NCBI GenBank assembly: GCA_014529385.2
Contig: CM043953.1
Location: 69,048,372 to 69,112,371 of the forward strand
DNA from: Adiantum capillus-veneris
Taxonomy: Eukaryota > Streptophyta > Polypodiopsida > Polypodiales > Pteridaceae
DNA length: 64,000 nucleotides
Direction: 5' to 3'
The position numbers and the translations under genes are program-made. The notes beneath the pieces are model-generated. The model saw only the letters and a program-made list of their open reading frames with translations. It searched no databases and had not been told where the DNA came from. This document shows positions 24,346 through 36,385 of this stretch, one piece after another. Position 1 is the first letter of the stretch; each line of letters starts with the position of its first letter.

Positions 24346-25380
24346 TCGTTAAAGTTTTAATCCTAGTTGAAATTTGCATTAGGTTCATTGAGTTATAATC
24401 ATTTAGTTCCTATATCCTTTTAATGTATACCTAAATAAAACCTTAAGAAAAACAATGAGTCTCTTGGGTGTTTAAGGTTTTTTCTTGATGCAAGTTTCAA
24501 GTTAACCCTGTCTTGGGCGAATACCATTTGTGTCTTTGCATCATTTGTTATCCATGGGACATCCCCATGGAAGCGATGGGATTTTTATGTTCAAGCAACA
24601 TGGTCGTCACTTTCAAGCAAGCTATCCCCTTACTCCCTGCCCCTGTCTCCCATTTTGTAATTGCAAAACCAACTTGAAAGTAGAAAAACTTGAAATAAAC
24701 AATGCATATGCTCTCTACAACGACCTTTGTTTTAGTGTGAACCATGAGTTGTAAACACAAAACTTTAGAATGTGCCAACTTGTAATCTTAAGGAAATAAT
24801 CTTAAAACATCCTTTGATTGATTATGCAAGAGTAGATAATTGATTATGAAAGAATAGAATCCTTCAATGAGTGGTAATGCAAGAGTAAAAATAAAAAATT
24901 CCTAAGAGTAGACATGTTAGTGTAATGAGAAATGTGCATGCAATGAAGAATGAATGATTAAAAAGTTCTTCTTGAAGATGGGATTTAAGCATGCCAGTTT
25001 TTCCATTGACAAGATGGGAGGGAGGATAACCCTACTTGGAAGGGAGATCCTCTTTCAAAGAAAACTCCTTTAGCGTTAAAATTTCCGTTCAAAAACTCAA
25101 CTCCCTCTTGAAAGATTTTGATATTAACTTAAGTAAGTCAGTGAAACTTTTACACACATAATTTATGCAAATCAAGAAAAAGTTGTGAGCCTTTTATGAG
25201 AGCATTTCTTATGGAGAAAATATAATTCTTCTTTTGGAAAAAAGGGTTAGCTTAAAAAACAGTTCCATTACTTAGTTGCCTTTGAGGCATTTACCTTTAT
25301 AAGACTAATTTAGGTAAAAGAATAAAAGTAACTTAAAAATCAATAAAAAGTTTTATGCAAGAAATTAAGGGATAATTAAG
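24346..25380. other. Unassigned AT-rich DNA flanking the 18.9-kb element
   Basis: No gene, RNA or repeat recognised. It ends in GATAT (25,381-25,385), the left target-site duplicate of the next element. Confidence 0.4.
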
Positions 25381-25385
25381 GATAT

Positions 25386-26322
25386 TGCTAGAAGCTGGAC
25401 ACACCCCCACGACAACCCAACTACTCAGAAGATTATTATTTTTTGTAATTATTCATTCATTGAGGAAAACCTGATTTTTCACCTTGTAAATATTGGGACT
25501 TACAAAAGTTTCCAAATTGTATCCCAGTTTTGATAGTTAGATTGAGTAGATGGTTGATTTTGGAACTTTAGGGTTTGAGAATTGTAAGGTATATATACCA
25601 CTTTTTGACCTTAATGAAAACCCTTTTGTCATTTTTTTAAAACAAGTTTTTGAAGTCTGTGAGTGAGCGTACTGTGTGCGAGAGAGAGTGTGAGCTTCAT
25701 CTTGACTCTACGTGTGCACCGGTGGTCGGAATCGAGTGCGGAGAAGTGCAGCGTGTTGCCCCCTACGAGAGCTACGTGCCAATACCTACATTGCGCGTGT
25801 ACAGTCCGGTTTTGCGAGCTCCTTCTACGAGTTTCATCTGGTGTTTGAGTGAGCATACGTTGTCCGATTTTGCATTGTAGCATATCCACGCATTCACATT
25901 GAGTAGAACTACACATCAGGCACTTTAGATTTCGGAAACGAAGACTACAGATTTCGGCCAGACATCCTACGTGATTTTGTACCGGGTGTTTTAGGTTGAG
26001 ATTTTGGTTCATAGACCTTAGGGAGAGCGACCTATTAGTATTAGTAGGGTCTCCTTCAAGTTCTATGGTGTTTCAAGATTGTTTGATGGGTGTTTGTCTC
26101 TAGAAAGCATTGTAGGAAGTTTCCTCTTATGCACTTTTGAAGGCTGTGACTTAGACAATTGGTAGAGACCTCTTTAGGAATTAGTTAGGAGTCGGTCGAG
26201 TGTAGGTTGACACCTTATGCTTGCTTCCACGTGCCTGCGGGTCGAGCTTCGTCCTTAGCTGACATTATATGTTAGGTGAGTTCTCGCTGTGCTGACGTCC
26301 ATCGCGGCGTATCCGTCCAACA
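25386..26322 (+). repeat. 5' LTR of the 18.9-kb element
   Basis: 937 bp from TGCTAGAAGCTGG to ...CGTCCAACA; pairs with 43,347-44,280. It contains an AGACATCCTACGTG half-site (25,960-25,973) of the palindrome repeated in the internal spacers. The small ORFs at 25,629-26,012 are shared by both LTRs but have no recognised product. Confidence 0.95.
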
Positions 26323-26323
26323 T

Positions 26324-26341
26324 TGGCGCCGTTGCCGGGGA
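26324..26341 (+). promoter_or_regulatory. Primer-binding site
   Basis: TGGCGCCGTTGCCGGGGA, one base after the LTR end; a standard plant Ty3/gypsy PBS. Confidence 0.95.
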
Positions 26342-26880
26342 CGAAAACCTTAGGTAGGTGACCGAGACTAATCCTTGTGGATTGGGATTTTTGGCTTGCC
26401 AAGAGTTTCGTTTTACATTTAGATAGGATCAGAGGGCGGAGGACTCTCTTATAGGTCTTAGAGGGACTCTGGGAAGCGTGTGTCTGGCCTAGATCCTTCG
26501 ATTTAGGTAGATTAGGTAGACCAAGATAGTTTTAGGTAGTAGTCGAGTTCTTGAGTAGGAGTTGGAGTGGTAGAAGCGGTGAGAGGAGAGCTTGAGAGTC
26601 TGGAGAGGCCAGAAAGCACCCAAAACATCATTATCACCATTTCACATGATAAGTAGGAGTAGAGTAAGTAGGACATCATGATTCAGGATCTAGAGCATTT
26701 CATGCATGTACACTTGCTTGGTAAAGTCATCACAAGTTTGTAGAAGATGCAAAACGCAAAAGTGTGTTTGAAAGCTTAATTGAAGTCCAAAAGTTACTGT
26801 GAGTGTTTCTGATAAATCTACAAAGCATCAGGAGCATTTCTGTCAAAAATAAAATAAAATAATAATAATCTTAAGCCAGG

Positions 26881-26904
26881 AGACATCCTACGCGTAGGAT
26901 GTCT
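26881..26904. repeat. 24-bp palindrome, copy 1 (perfect)
   Basis: AGACATCCTACG followed by its exact reverse complement. Confidence 0.95.
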
Positions 26905-27324
26905 ACATGCTAATCTGGTGAGAATTTTGGGATTTTGAGTTGACCAGTGTGTTCAAAAGGTGGGGTTTACCCTAATTTCAACTGGAAAGTGAAAATTTGA
27001 CCATATCTTGACAAGATAAGGTCAGATAGACTGAAATTGCCAAGCATCCTACCCAATTTGTGCCAAAACAATATTTTGAGACCAAAACCATGAGATGGCT
27101 GCATGAGCATGTCTTGAATGATATATTGAGTGACCGAAAGGGGTTTCACCTCATCAGGGTGAGAAAATTGGGTTCAAAGCGGACTTTAGCACTTTTGACT
27201 GAAAAAAGAAAGAACAGCTAAAATTTGGGACTTTTGAAATCCAAACCAAAATCTAAGCATACCATTGGGTTACTGACATCAAGGGGAAACTGTGGGACAA
27301 GTCTGGGGTCAAACAGGCCAAAAA

Positions 27325-27348
27325 GACATCCTATGTGTAGGATGTCTT
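27325..27348. repeat. 24-bp palindrome, copy 2
   Basis: Central CGCG replaced by TGTG; arms intact and extended by one A/T pair on each side. Confidence 0.9.
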
Positions 27349-27448
27349 CTGAGTGATTTTGGACTCTAAACCAAATTTTGAGTATACCAAAGTGATCAGC
27401 AACTCAAGGGGAGCCTGGGCTTTGAGTTTGAAGCCATTTTGATGAAAA

Positions 27449-27472
27449 AAACATCCTACACGTAGGATTTCT
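27449..27472. repeat. 24-bp palindrome, copy 3 (degenerate)
   Basis: Core CATCCTACACGTAGGAT retained; outer arms changed. Confidence 0.85.
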
Positions 27473-27724
27473 AAAGCAAGAAATTGAAGCCATACTTTGA
27501 CAGTGAGCATAGCAAGGTGTTGTATAGCCTAAGGCAAGCCTGCTAGTCAATTTTGGTCCAAGTTGGAGTTGATTAGACTGATCAAGATCAGCAACAGGCT
27601 GTCGGAACAGATTTCTGACTCATTGACCAGCTAATAGATGTCCAAATCAAAAAGTAAAAGCAGCTGTAGGCTCAGTACAACAAGGGAAAACCACAGTGCA
27701 AAAATCTAGGCAAAACAAAGCAAG

Positions 27725-27748
27725 AGACATCCTACACGTAGGATGTCT
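27725..27748. repeat. 24-bp palindrome, copy 4
   Basis: Central CGCG replaced by CACG; arms intact. Confidence 0.9.
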
Positions 27749-28158
27749 ATTGGGGCCTACTGAAGAGAAAACTTGACTGGGTATAGACAGTGAGATCCCA
27801 TTTGGCTTAAGGGTTCCAGAGCTTCTTTCAGAAGTGAATTTGGACCTTGTTTGCCCATTTGACGAAGCAAAGACTGAAGTCAGACTTTTTCACATAAATT
27901 GACCAACATCCGAGGGAAGTACAGTTTCAGATTAACAAACCTAATCCAGAACATCAGCAGCGTATAAAATACAGTAGTGGTTGAGATTAAATCTCCAGTT
28001 ATACCAATCATTACTAAAATAGCCTCTAGCAGATAAATGCTTTGACTCGATTGCCGAAATTAAAACGCTTGTGTACAGGTATATTCAGCAACAAAGCAAG
28101 AAGTTGTGCAGAAACTGACGCTTTTCCAGGTGAGTGGTTGGATTCATGATAGATTGCA

Positions 28159-31100
28159 TTGATAAGTTTAATGAATTTAAGATCAGGAAGATACATTGTT
28201 AGAGACCAGAAGGTGGTAGGTGACCAAGGTAGCTTAGTGTCCACCGAAGAGAGTGTAACTCAGGCAAGGCTAGATCCGCTAGCACTGATTATTGAGGAAG
28301 GTAGTGATACTGACACTTCGTCAGAAAAATATTTCTTCATGATGGGTAGTCAACAGCCAAGAGGTTTCACCTATGATGGACTTATGCGAGGAGGAAGCAC
28401 CTCCCAAAATCCTTTGAATGATATTAAACTCACTGTGATCTTCTTAGAGGGAACAAACTCGAGGGGAGCCCTAGTCTATTCTGACTATCGAGGACGCAAG
28501 TGCATTTTTATCGAAGAGAGACCAGCTCAGAGATTGGAGATAATCTGAATCTATGATGATGGAGATAGATTCCGAGACGAAAAGGGGAACCACTATCTGA
28601 TAGTTAGTAACCCTGAAGATTACAACAGATATGGAGATAATGTGGCAAAAGGGAAAATGGTTTCAGAAGCTCAAGAACCGCCACCAAACATTGATCGGCC
28701 CGGAGCTATTTTTATGTATGATAAGAAAACAACCAGGGTTCCAACTTATAACGAGAACGTGGGAATATACAAGCATGAGAGTGAGGGTATAGTCTCTTAC
28801 TTTCGCAGCAAAGAACCATACGTAAACGAATTAAGCAAAGACAAGGTTCTTTACTTATTCTCTTGTGAAATTGCTATGGGGAAGGGTATAGTTTTTGTTG
28901 ATATATACGGGCGAGAATACCAATGTATTCTCCCAGAGGAGGTAGAAAGGGCAACAAGTCCAGGAGCATTAGCATATGCCCCTGAGGAAGTGCCAAGAAC
29001 CACCTACACCCCAAGCAAGTCAACGAATCCTTTTTCAGATGAGTATGAAGCTACCTCACATTCCACCCGACCGCAAGCATTCAAAAACCAAGACCAACCG
29101 GCAAACCAACCATCATTGCAGGCATGGCTTTGACAGAGTGCAACAATGGAACAAGACCAAAACCGAGATGGTTATCAAGCCGCACGAGAGCTAAGGGATT
29201 TGCAAGAACCACCACTCTATTCAAGGTATCAAGGAGAGAGTAAGCCAAAGTCTCAAGGGTCAACAGAGCCTGGGGGACCACCCATAGAGCGAGTTCGGAG
29301 AGAAGAGCCACCTCCAGTGAGACCCGTTAAAAATTATGGCTTAGGAGCACCACTGGGAGAGGAACCAGCCTATTACAGAAGACATGAGGAGGTATATCGA
29401 TTAGGACGTGGAGACCCAATGATGAGGTTTGTAGACCATCAAGGAATTAGACCTTCTCAAGTGCAAAAATGTGTAAACAAGAAATACATAGGGAGCAGAA
29501 ACCCAAGAGATCAAGTAGCAGCCTTTATGCGTGTAATTAGAGCCAAAGAGGTGTTAGATTTTCCTACCCAATTTGCTGGGTTTGGACTAACCCTAGAGGA
29601 TGATGCTGCCACTTGATTTGACTCTGTAGAGCGTAGAGACTTTGAGTCTATGGAGGAAGTGTTTGACGAGTTTATCAAGGAATTATCACAAAGGGGAATA
29701 GCTCATAATATCGTCTCACAGATCCATAAATTCCAAACAGAAAGATGGAGAATCTGTACGAAAGGCAGCCCTAAGACTAAAAAGATATGTTAAGTTCTGT
29801 CCTATTGGAGAAATGCCAACTCAGTCCAGACTTATGTTGATATTCATCCAAGGACTAAGGAATGCGGATCTCCAAAAAGACTTACATATGAAGAGGAGCA
29901 CGACGTTGAATGAGTTGACCAAGGAAGCTCTTTACCTAGTGGACAATTGTGCGGTCTACAAAGAGGGGGAGTTCAAGGACCTTGATGATGATTCGTCTTT
30001 ACAACAAAGTGGAAGCAAGTCTTCTAAGACAGCACCGAAAGGAGAGGTAGCTATAAACCAGGAGCAGCTTGTAGATGAAGTGCTAAAAAAGATCAACTTG
30101 TACGCCAAACCCCAGGCTAAACAGTCCAAGTGGTGTGCTATTGAAAAAAAATGGACAAACCATGGGACCGAGGAATGTTATTATAACAAGGGATATGTGA
30201 GAGAGAGACCTTACGCTCCCCAAGCTCTGGTAGCTTCTCCTCAAGTTCCACCAATGCCTAGATATCAAGCAGGCAACCTACCAGGACGTGTAGGTGTATA
30301 AAGACCACAACCGGTGTTGGGGCAACAACCACCCCTACCAGGATTACGACCAGTTGGTATAAGATACACACCAACCATAACTGAATTAGAGGATAAGGCT
30401 TTAGTGCCTATGCATGCATATTATGAAGATCCCAATGGATATGCGAAAAACCCTGTCCATTATCCACCAAAAGAGCCCTCGACACCAGAACCATGGAGCA
30501 TGATAGGAAATACAGGATCACCAACTGCTGCGCAGGCAGCAGGAGAAGGAAGATATAGCTTAGATGAACGAACATTGTTGTTCATAGTCAATGGAGGCAT
30601 GGGAGGACAGAGACATACATACCAACAAAGAGGAGCTCAAGGAGCACCTCAACAACCCAAGGGACCCTGCTACAAGTGTGGTGGAGACCATTGGCTGAGA
30701 GTGTGTCCTCATGATGAAATCATTAGAGTCAATGCGTATTGCCCAGAATGTGGAATTACTCATTTGATTCCCGATTGCCCTAAAAACCCGAGCAAAGGAG
30801 AAAAAACCACCTTGAACATGCTAGAAACAGTACCTTCCAGTGGAGGATCGGAAAATGAAACAATCATACCCATCCATGCGGTAACACGAGCCCAAGATCA
30901 AAGAAGGACGAACGAACCCATAGTTGAAGAACCAAAAACCGACGCCCAAAGTTCAGAAACAAGAAATCAGAGAAGCACTTGGAAAGCTAGAAAGGCGCGT
31001 AGGAAATCCAGGAAGGAACGAGAGCAAACAGCTCTATCCGAGGAGTTAAAACATACAAAGGATAGATTGGAGCGGTTAGAGGATCTCGCTAGCTTAAGCT

Positions 31101-31363
31101 CACACACCACAACAACCATAGCACCCAAGAAAATAGCAAAGCCCAAAAGTGCAGGATCAGGAGGATCTGTACTGGCTGACAAGGTAAATGAGCAGTTGGA
31201 TGCACTTATAAAAGTTTATGAATCTCCACTTAAAAAGAAACAAACCCAGGAGCAAAGATGGATGACTTATCCATATGCAGAAATAGAAAAACAGAGGTTG
31301 GATATGTGTAAAAAGATGATCGAAACAGCTCAATCATTGATGGAAGACACACTGGGTGGGTAA
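28159..31363 (+). pseudogene. Gag of the 18.9-kb element, broken by stops and shifts
   Basis: Successive open segments 28,159-28,548, 28,642-29,133, 29,146-29,616, 29,813-30,301 and 30,314-31,363 form one Gag. The N-terminal part has two or three similar modules of the form Gly-hydrophobic...Asp-x-x-Gly-Arg-x-x-x-x-Ile (GALVYSDYRGRKCIFI; GIVFVDIYGREYQCIL). The capsid-like part runs from about 29,400 to 29,950 (FMRVIRAKEVLDFP, FDSVERRDFESMEEVF, AALRLKRYVKFC). It is interrupted by TGA at 29,614-29,616, where Trp is expected, and by a frameshift near 29,745. TAA at 30,299-30,301 interrupts the next part. Two CCHC knuckles (CYKCGGDHWLRVC, about 30,670; CPECGITHLIPDC, about 30,740) and a basic C-terminus (KARKARRKSRKERE) follow. 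Confidence 0.85.
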
Positions 31364-33058
31364 ACCTGCAAATTGGCATGAGGCACCGGCTCCAACCCCT
31401 ATCCAACCAACTTTAGAGAAACATATGGAAACAAAGGAAAGACTCACTAATGCCTATGAGTCCAGAGGAGAGCCTATCATAGTGCCAAATACCATAGATG
31501 GGACAAGTGATGGATTTCAGCCTAAAATATTGGCAGAAATGGGTAAGGACTGTAACGGTCTAGACGATCTGTGGAAGCAAATCCGTGAGGCCAACGAGGC
31601 TAATAGGATGAGTAAACACATGCATAGCACAAGAAAAGAAAAGAATGTGATCTTACCTCCTATTGAAGAATTTGAGGCAAGATCACAAATGAACTTTGAG
31701 ATACATTCACAAGGGGGAGACCAAGGATCAATTAGTTTGGGGCACAACCAACCAGACTCGCTGAGAACTTTACCCTCTTACCTAGGAGAGTATGAAGCTA
31801 AGTCAGACGTGAGAGCAATCCCATCTCAAAGACTTTCTTCTAACAAAGTGATGGATTTGCAAGGATTGATTGAGTTGTTGTCCACTCCGGTGGCATGCAC
31901 AATCACATTGGCAAAACTCCTAAGGTTACGACCAAACATGTGGACCACAGTAGGTAAATGCCTAGAAAAATTTGGAGTTAAAAACCCCACTTTGAAGATT
32001 CAGGAAGGGATCAGAGAGTTGGACAGGACTCAACTAAACACTAGGCCAGTACCATTGAACAAGGTTGGAGAGTATTGCGAGGGAGAAGATGGAAACACCA
32101 CGCTACCAGTAGAATTCCAAGAGTAGTTTCCAAAGCTATTCTTGACAGTGGAGCGGGAGTTGCTATCGCCACCAAGGAAATCTGGGAAAAATGGGAAAAA
32201 CCAGCTTTGAGGGCTACCAGAATGAAACTGCAATTGGTAGATGGGTTCATGGAGAAGCCTCTAGGACTCTTAGAAAAAGTGATTGTCACTTTGTGCGGAA
32301 TCGAGTATGAGCATACATTTGCAATAGTCGATTTCGACAAAAAGAACAATTATGAGATCATCTTAGGACAACCATTCATGAGACAGTTGAAGATGGTCCA
32401 AGATTGGGGTTATGACCACATATACCTCAGACATGGTGAGACAACAACTAAAATACACCTGAAAGACCATAGTTACAAAGATGTGAACCAAACACCTGTG
32501 GAAGAGTTTGATTCAGCTATAGTAGCAGGATTAGAACTCCCAGCATGGTTAGGGCAACCAAAAGAGCTATGGATGTGCGGAGCTTCACATTGTGGAATCT
32601 TAAGAAGAGAGGAATGCATCTTAGAAAGAGCGATAGAGGACAAGGAGTATATTTCGGAACCTTTCTCTGAAGATGCCTTAGAACCTCTAGAATGGGAACA
32701 CATACTAGCAACATTGGATGTCTGTACCATTACAGACAGTCCAACAACAAAATTTTGCGATAAGGATGGCTATGATGTGTTACCCTATTACATGGTAAGT
32801 CTTATACCAGGACAAGATGAGACGATAGAACCACAAGAACAAGAAGAGTTTTACAACTCCTCTGAACATATGGAAGTAAATGATGATGCAGATAATGAGT
32901 GTTCAGACACCTCAAGTGTGCGTGGAAATGAAACCGAGAATATCAAGTTTTATGATTTTGCTAATCAACACCCTAGACGCCAAGAATGCTATAGGAGGAA
33001 ACGAGCAGGAAACAAAGCGAGAGAGAACCTGATGCAAAAGGTAAAACTCACTATTTGA
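31356..33058 (+). pseudogene. Gag-Pol linker and first protease of the 18.9-kb element
   Basis: 31,356-32,126 is a linker with no domain recognised, shifted in frame from Gag. 32,075-33,058 carries a retropepsin: AILDSGAGVAIATKEIWEKW (near 32,135) and EIILGQPFMRQLKMVQDWG (near 32,360), i.e. catalytic DSG and the ILG flap-side motif at normal spacing. An acidic tail follows. The frame is lost again by 33,058 and about 330 nt of Lys-rich sequence, closed in this frame, leads to RT. Confidence 0.85.
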
Positions 33059-33390
33059 TGCTTGTAAAAGCAGAGGATTGTGTGAAAGATCACATATCAG
33101 AAAGATTCTCAAAAGATCAAAAAGAAAGAACGCGAGAGGAAATAAAACAGGTACGGAAAGCTAAAACCGAAACAAAATCACAAAAATCTCAAAAATAAAA
33201 AAAAGAAACAACAAAAGACCAAGATTGGACCAAACTGGAGCGTAAACAGAAATACCAAGAACTGAAACGGTCATTGAGAGAGATATGGACTACTGAAGAA
33301 GATAGTGATGGTAAAGGGGAGTCGAAAAAGGGGAACATGAATGTACAATCACACTATCGGAAATTTACCATGTAGGACAGAAAAATCATC

Positions 33391-34917
33391 ATGACACCAC
33401 CAGTCAGGGAAAGAACCAACCAAGAATCTTACGATGGGCCTGAAAATGAAAAAAAGATAGACCTTGCAGAACCAGGTGAAAAGTCTCAGCCGGTCTATAT
33501 AGCCAACGATTTAGAGCCTGAAGAGGAAGGACGGCTAACACAACTTCTAAAGAAGTATAAAGATGTATTTGCTTGGTCCTATAAAGACCTCAAAGGAGTT
33601 GATCCATCGATATGCCAATATACAATTCCTTTGAAATCGGATGCAAAAGCTAGCAAACAACGTCCTTATACATATAATGACACATTTGCTAAACTAATCA
33701 AAGAGGAGATTGATAAGTTGATGGAAGCTGAATTCATCTATGAAACCGAACATACAGATTGGGTGTCACCTATTGTGGTAGTTCCCAAAAAGAATGGAAA
33801 ACTGAGAGTGTGTGTAAACCTCAAAAGGTAAATGCAGCCACCATAAGGGATAATCATCCCTTGCCAATCACAGAACATGTACTTGAGCTAGTGACCGGGA
33901 AACGGGCTTATTCCTTTCTGGATGGGTTTTCAGGATACAACCAACTGGCAATAGCAAAGGAGGATCAACACAAAACAGTGTTTGCCACAGAATGGGGAAT
34001 TTATGCGTATCTAGTTATGCCATTTGGCTTAACTAATGCCCCAGCCACTTTCCAGAGGTTAATGACGCACGCATTCAAGGAATACCTAAGAATATTCTTA
34101 GAAATTTACATGGATGATGTTTGTGTATACTCTCTTTACAAGAGGAACATATTGACCATTTGCAAAAGGTCTTTGAAAAATGCAGGACATATCGAATCTG
34201 TCTTAACCCGGAAAAGTGTGTATTCATGGTTAAGCAAGGCCACATCTTAGGACACATTGTCTCAAGAAATGGCATAACCACTGACGTAGACAAAGTCAAA
34301 GTCATTATAGACCTACCCAGGCCTACTAATGCGAAACAAGTGCAATCCTTCATGGGACACTGCGGATATTATCGAAGATTCATATACATGTACGCGGTTA
34401 TCGCACAACCTCTGTATCGTTTGCTAGTCAATTTCGAGTTGGACCGAGGAATGTGAAACTTCATTCCAAAAGCTGAAGGAAAACCTTATATGAGCACATG
34501 TACTGAAGGCACCAGATTGGGAAAAGATATTCCATGTTCACATTGATGCTTCTGCATATGCCATCGGGAGTATTTTGGCAACTTGGAGACGGAACAATGG
34601 ATTTTCCGGTTTGCTATGCGAGCCGACAGCTAAACAATGCGGAAAAGAACTACACAACCACCGAGTGGGAAGGGTTAGGAATGATTTATGCTGTAAAGAA
34701 ATTTCCGCATTATTTGCTCGCAAATAAATTTGTGTTCATCACAGATCATCAAGCTCTTTTGTATCTGGTAAATAAACCATGCAATACAGGGAGAATTGTA
34801 CACTGGTTTATTATATTGCTGAGTTTGACTTCACAGTGGTGGTCAAAAAGGGTAAAACCCATCTACGAGCGGATCATCTTTCAAGGATACACAATGGGAA
34901 AGCTCCTGAAGGAGTAG
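33391..34917 (+). pseudogene. Reverse transcriptase and RNase H of the 18.9-kb element
   Basis: 33,391-33,831 contains WVSPIVVVPKKNGKLRVCV (fingers). After a shift at about 33,826 come FLDGFSGYNQLAI, MPFGLTNAPATFQR and YMDDVCVYS (about 34,108-34,134). After another shift, the thumb with GHILGHIVSRNGI. A TGA near 34,490 and shifts near 34,440 and 34,590 precede the RNase H: HIDASAYAIG, CYASRQLNNAEKNYTTTEWE, FVFITDHQALLYL (about 34,530-34,770). Unlike in the Tat-like elements here, all three acidic RNase H residues of this first domain are kept (D, E, D). No second RNase H is seen downstream. Confidence 0.9.
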
Positions 34918-36385
34918 ATGATGACATACCGGATGCTTATCTTTTCAATATTGAAATGGTACCCAAATGGTCTCAGGAAATTGTTAGCATTCTTTCCTTT
35001 GGAAGTGAGTTTGATAATACGAGTGCAGATCCAAACAACAAACAATTCAACAAACAAAAAAACTTCCAGTTGATAGCAGGACGACTGTATCATCTTGGAA
35101 TGGACCTAATCCTACTATTATGTATAAATCCGGGAGAATTCGAGTGCTACCTTGAAGAGGCACATGTCCAAGATTGTGCATTTCATTGTTCAACAGTGAA
35201 AACACACCAGAGACTGAAACTGTTAGAGGTTTATTGGCCAACTATGTATGCGGACACACATTCTTATGTTACCAATTGTACTATATGTAGTGCCAAACGA
35301 CCAGTGGATCACGCAACTTTGTTTCAGGTAAACATTGCACCTGCATGGAGTCAATATATCATTGACTTCTTAACCACCAGGAAGTTCCCCAAGAACATCA
35401 CCAGAGCACGAAAAAAAGCTATAGATCTGGAAGCTCATGACTTCCAGTTAATTGGGAACCAACTCTATAAGCGAGGAAAGGACAATCAACTTAGAATCTG
35501 TGCAAGTGAAAGCGAATACCTGCTAATTCTAGAACATGCACATAGAGGAATAAGTGGAGGCCATTTTTCGAGCGATAAGACGACAAATTTTTTTTTAACC
35601 GCAGGAATCTGGTGGCCTACATTGCACATGGATGCTGAAGACTTTATAAAGCGTTGTGATGCATGTCAACGCATGAAGGTGCCGATAAGAAGAGATGAGA
35701 TGCTATTACGGCCAATGATGGGAGCAAGAGAATTTGCAAAATGGGCCATTGATTTTGTGGGACCTATATCACCCCCTGCATATCGCACCCATACTCAATA
35801 TATCATTGTGGCTACGGACTATCTCACAAAATGGGTCGAAGCCAAGGCAACACAAAAAGCTGATGCACGCACCACTGCACAATTTTTGGATGAGAATGTT
35901 TTTGTACGATACGGGTTACCAATAGAAATTGTCAGTGATCGTAGGACACATTTTCTCAATGAAGTCATTGAATATTTGCTAGAGGAATTCATGGTCATAC
36001 ATAGGAAATCTGCTCCATACCATCCACACAGGCCAATAGACAAGCTAAGGCCACAAATAAAACACTATGCACAGTTCTCACTAAAATAGTGTCAGAATCA
36101 ATAACAGATTGGGATCAACAGCTACACTCAACACTATGGGCATATAGGGTAGCTTACAAAACATCAATAGGAACAACACCATACAACATGGTGTTTGGCC
36201 TAAATGCTATACTACCCATAGAGTTTTTAATTCCAACTCTATGAGTAGCAAAATGCTTAGAATGGACAAGGCACAAGCTCTCTTCAAGAATAGATGATCT
36301 TGAAAAGCTAGATGAACTCCGCTTACGAGATGTCGCTTCAATCTATGCTAAAAAGAGGAGACAAAAATAATTTTTTGACAAACAT
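34779..36385 (+). pseudogene. Integrase of the 18.9-kb element with duplicated zinc-binding domain
   Basis: The frame 34,779-36,089 begins with the tether (HLRADHLSRI). It then has two successive H-H-C-C modules. The first has FQLIAGRLYHLG, HVQDCAFH and CTICSAK (about 35,060-35,300). The second has FQLIGNQLYKRG, HRGISGGH and CDACQRMK (about 35,440-35,690). The catalytic core follows: WAIDFVGP, a serine-aspartate turn SDRRTHF, then a frameshift near 36,035 before the Glu region (in the other frame, about 36,035-36,240, WAYRVAYKTSIGTTPYNMVF). One stop is at 36,242-36,244. Two complete H2C2 modules in one integrase are unusual. The first may be inactive residue of an internal duplication. Confidence 0.85.

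Larger units (their letters stand above)
26342..28158 (+). other. Long leader with palindromic repeats
   Basis: Non-coding 1.8 kb between PBS and gag. It holds four copies of a 24-bp palindrome (26,881; 27,325; 27,449; 27,725), each set in loosely repeated flanking sequence ('CCATTTTGATGAAAAA' and 'CAAACCAAATTTTGAGTATACC'-like phrases). No ORF of note. Confidence 0.7.

Noticed and set aside
25629-26012. 127-codon minus-strand frame in the LTR, partly shared with 43,586-43,876
   Set aside because: Conserved only because both are LTR copies; no motif, and the frame is shortened in the second copy.
26881-27748. CRISPR-like array
   Set aside because: The repeats are palindromes at irregular spacing (124-444 bp) in a plant retrotransposon leader, with no cas context.
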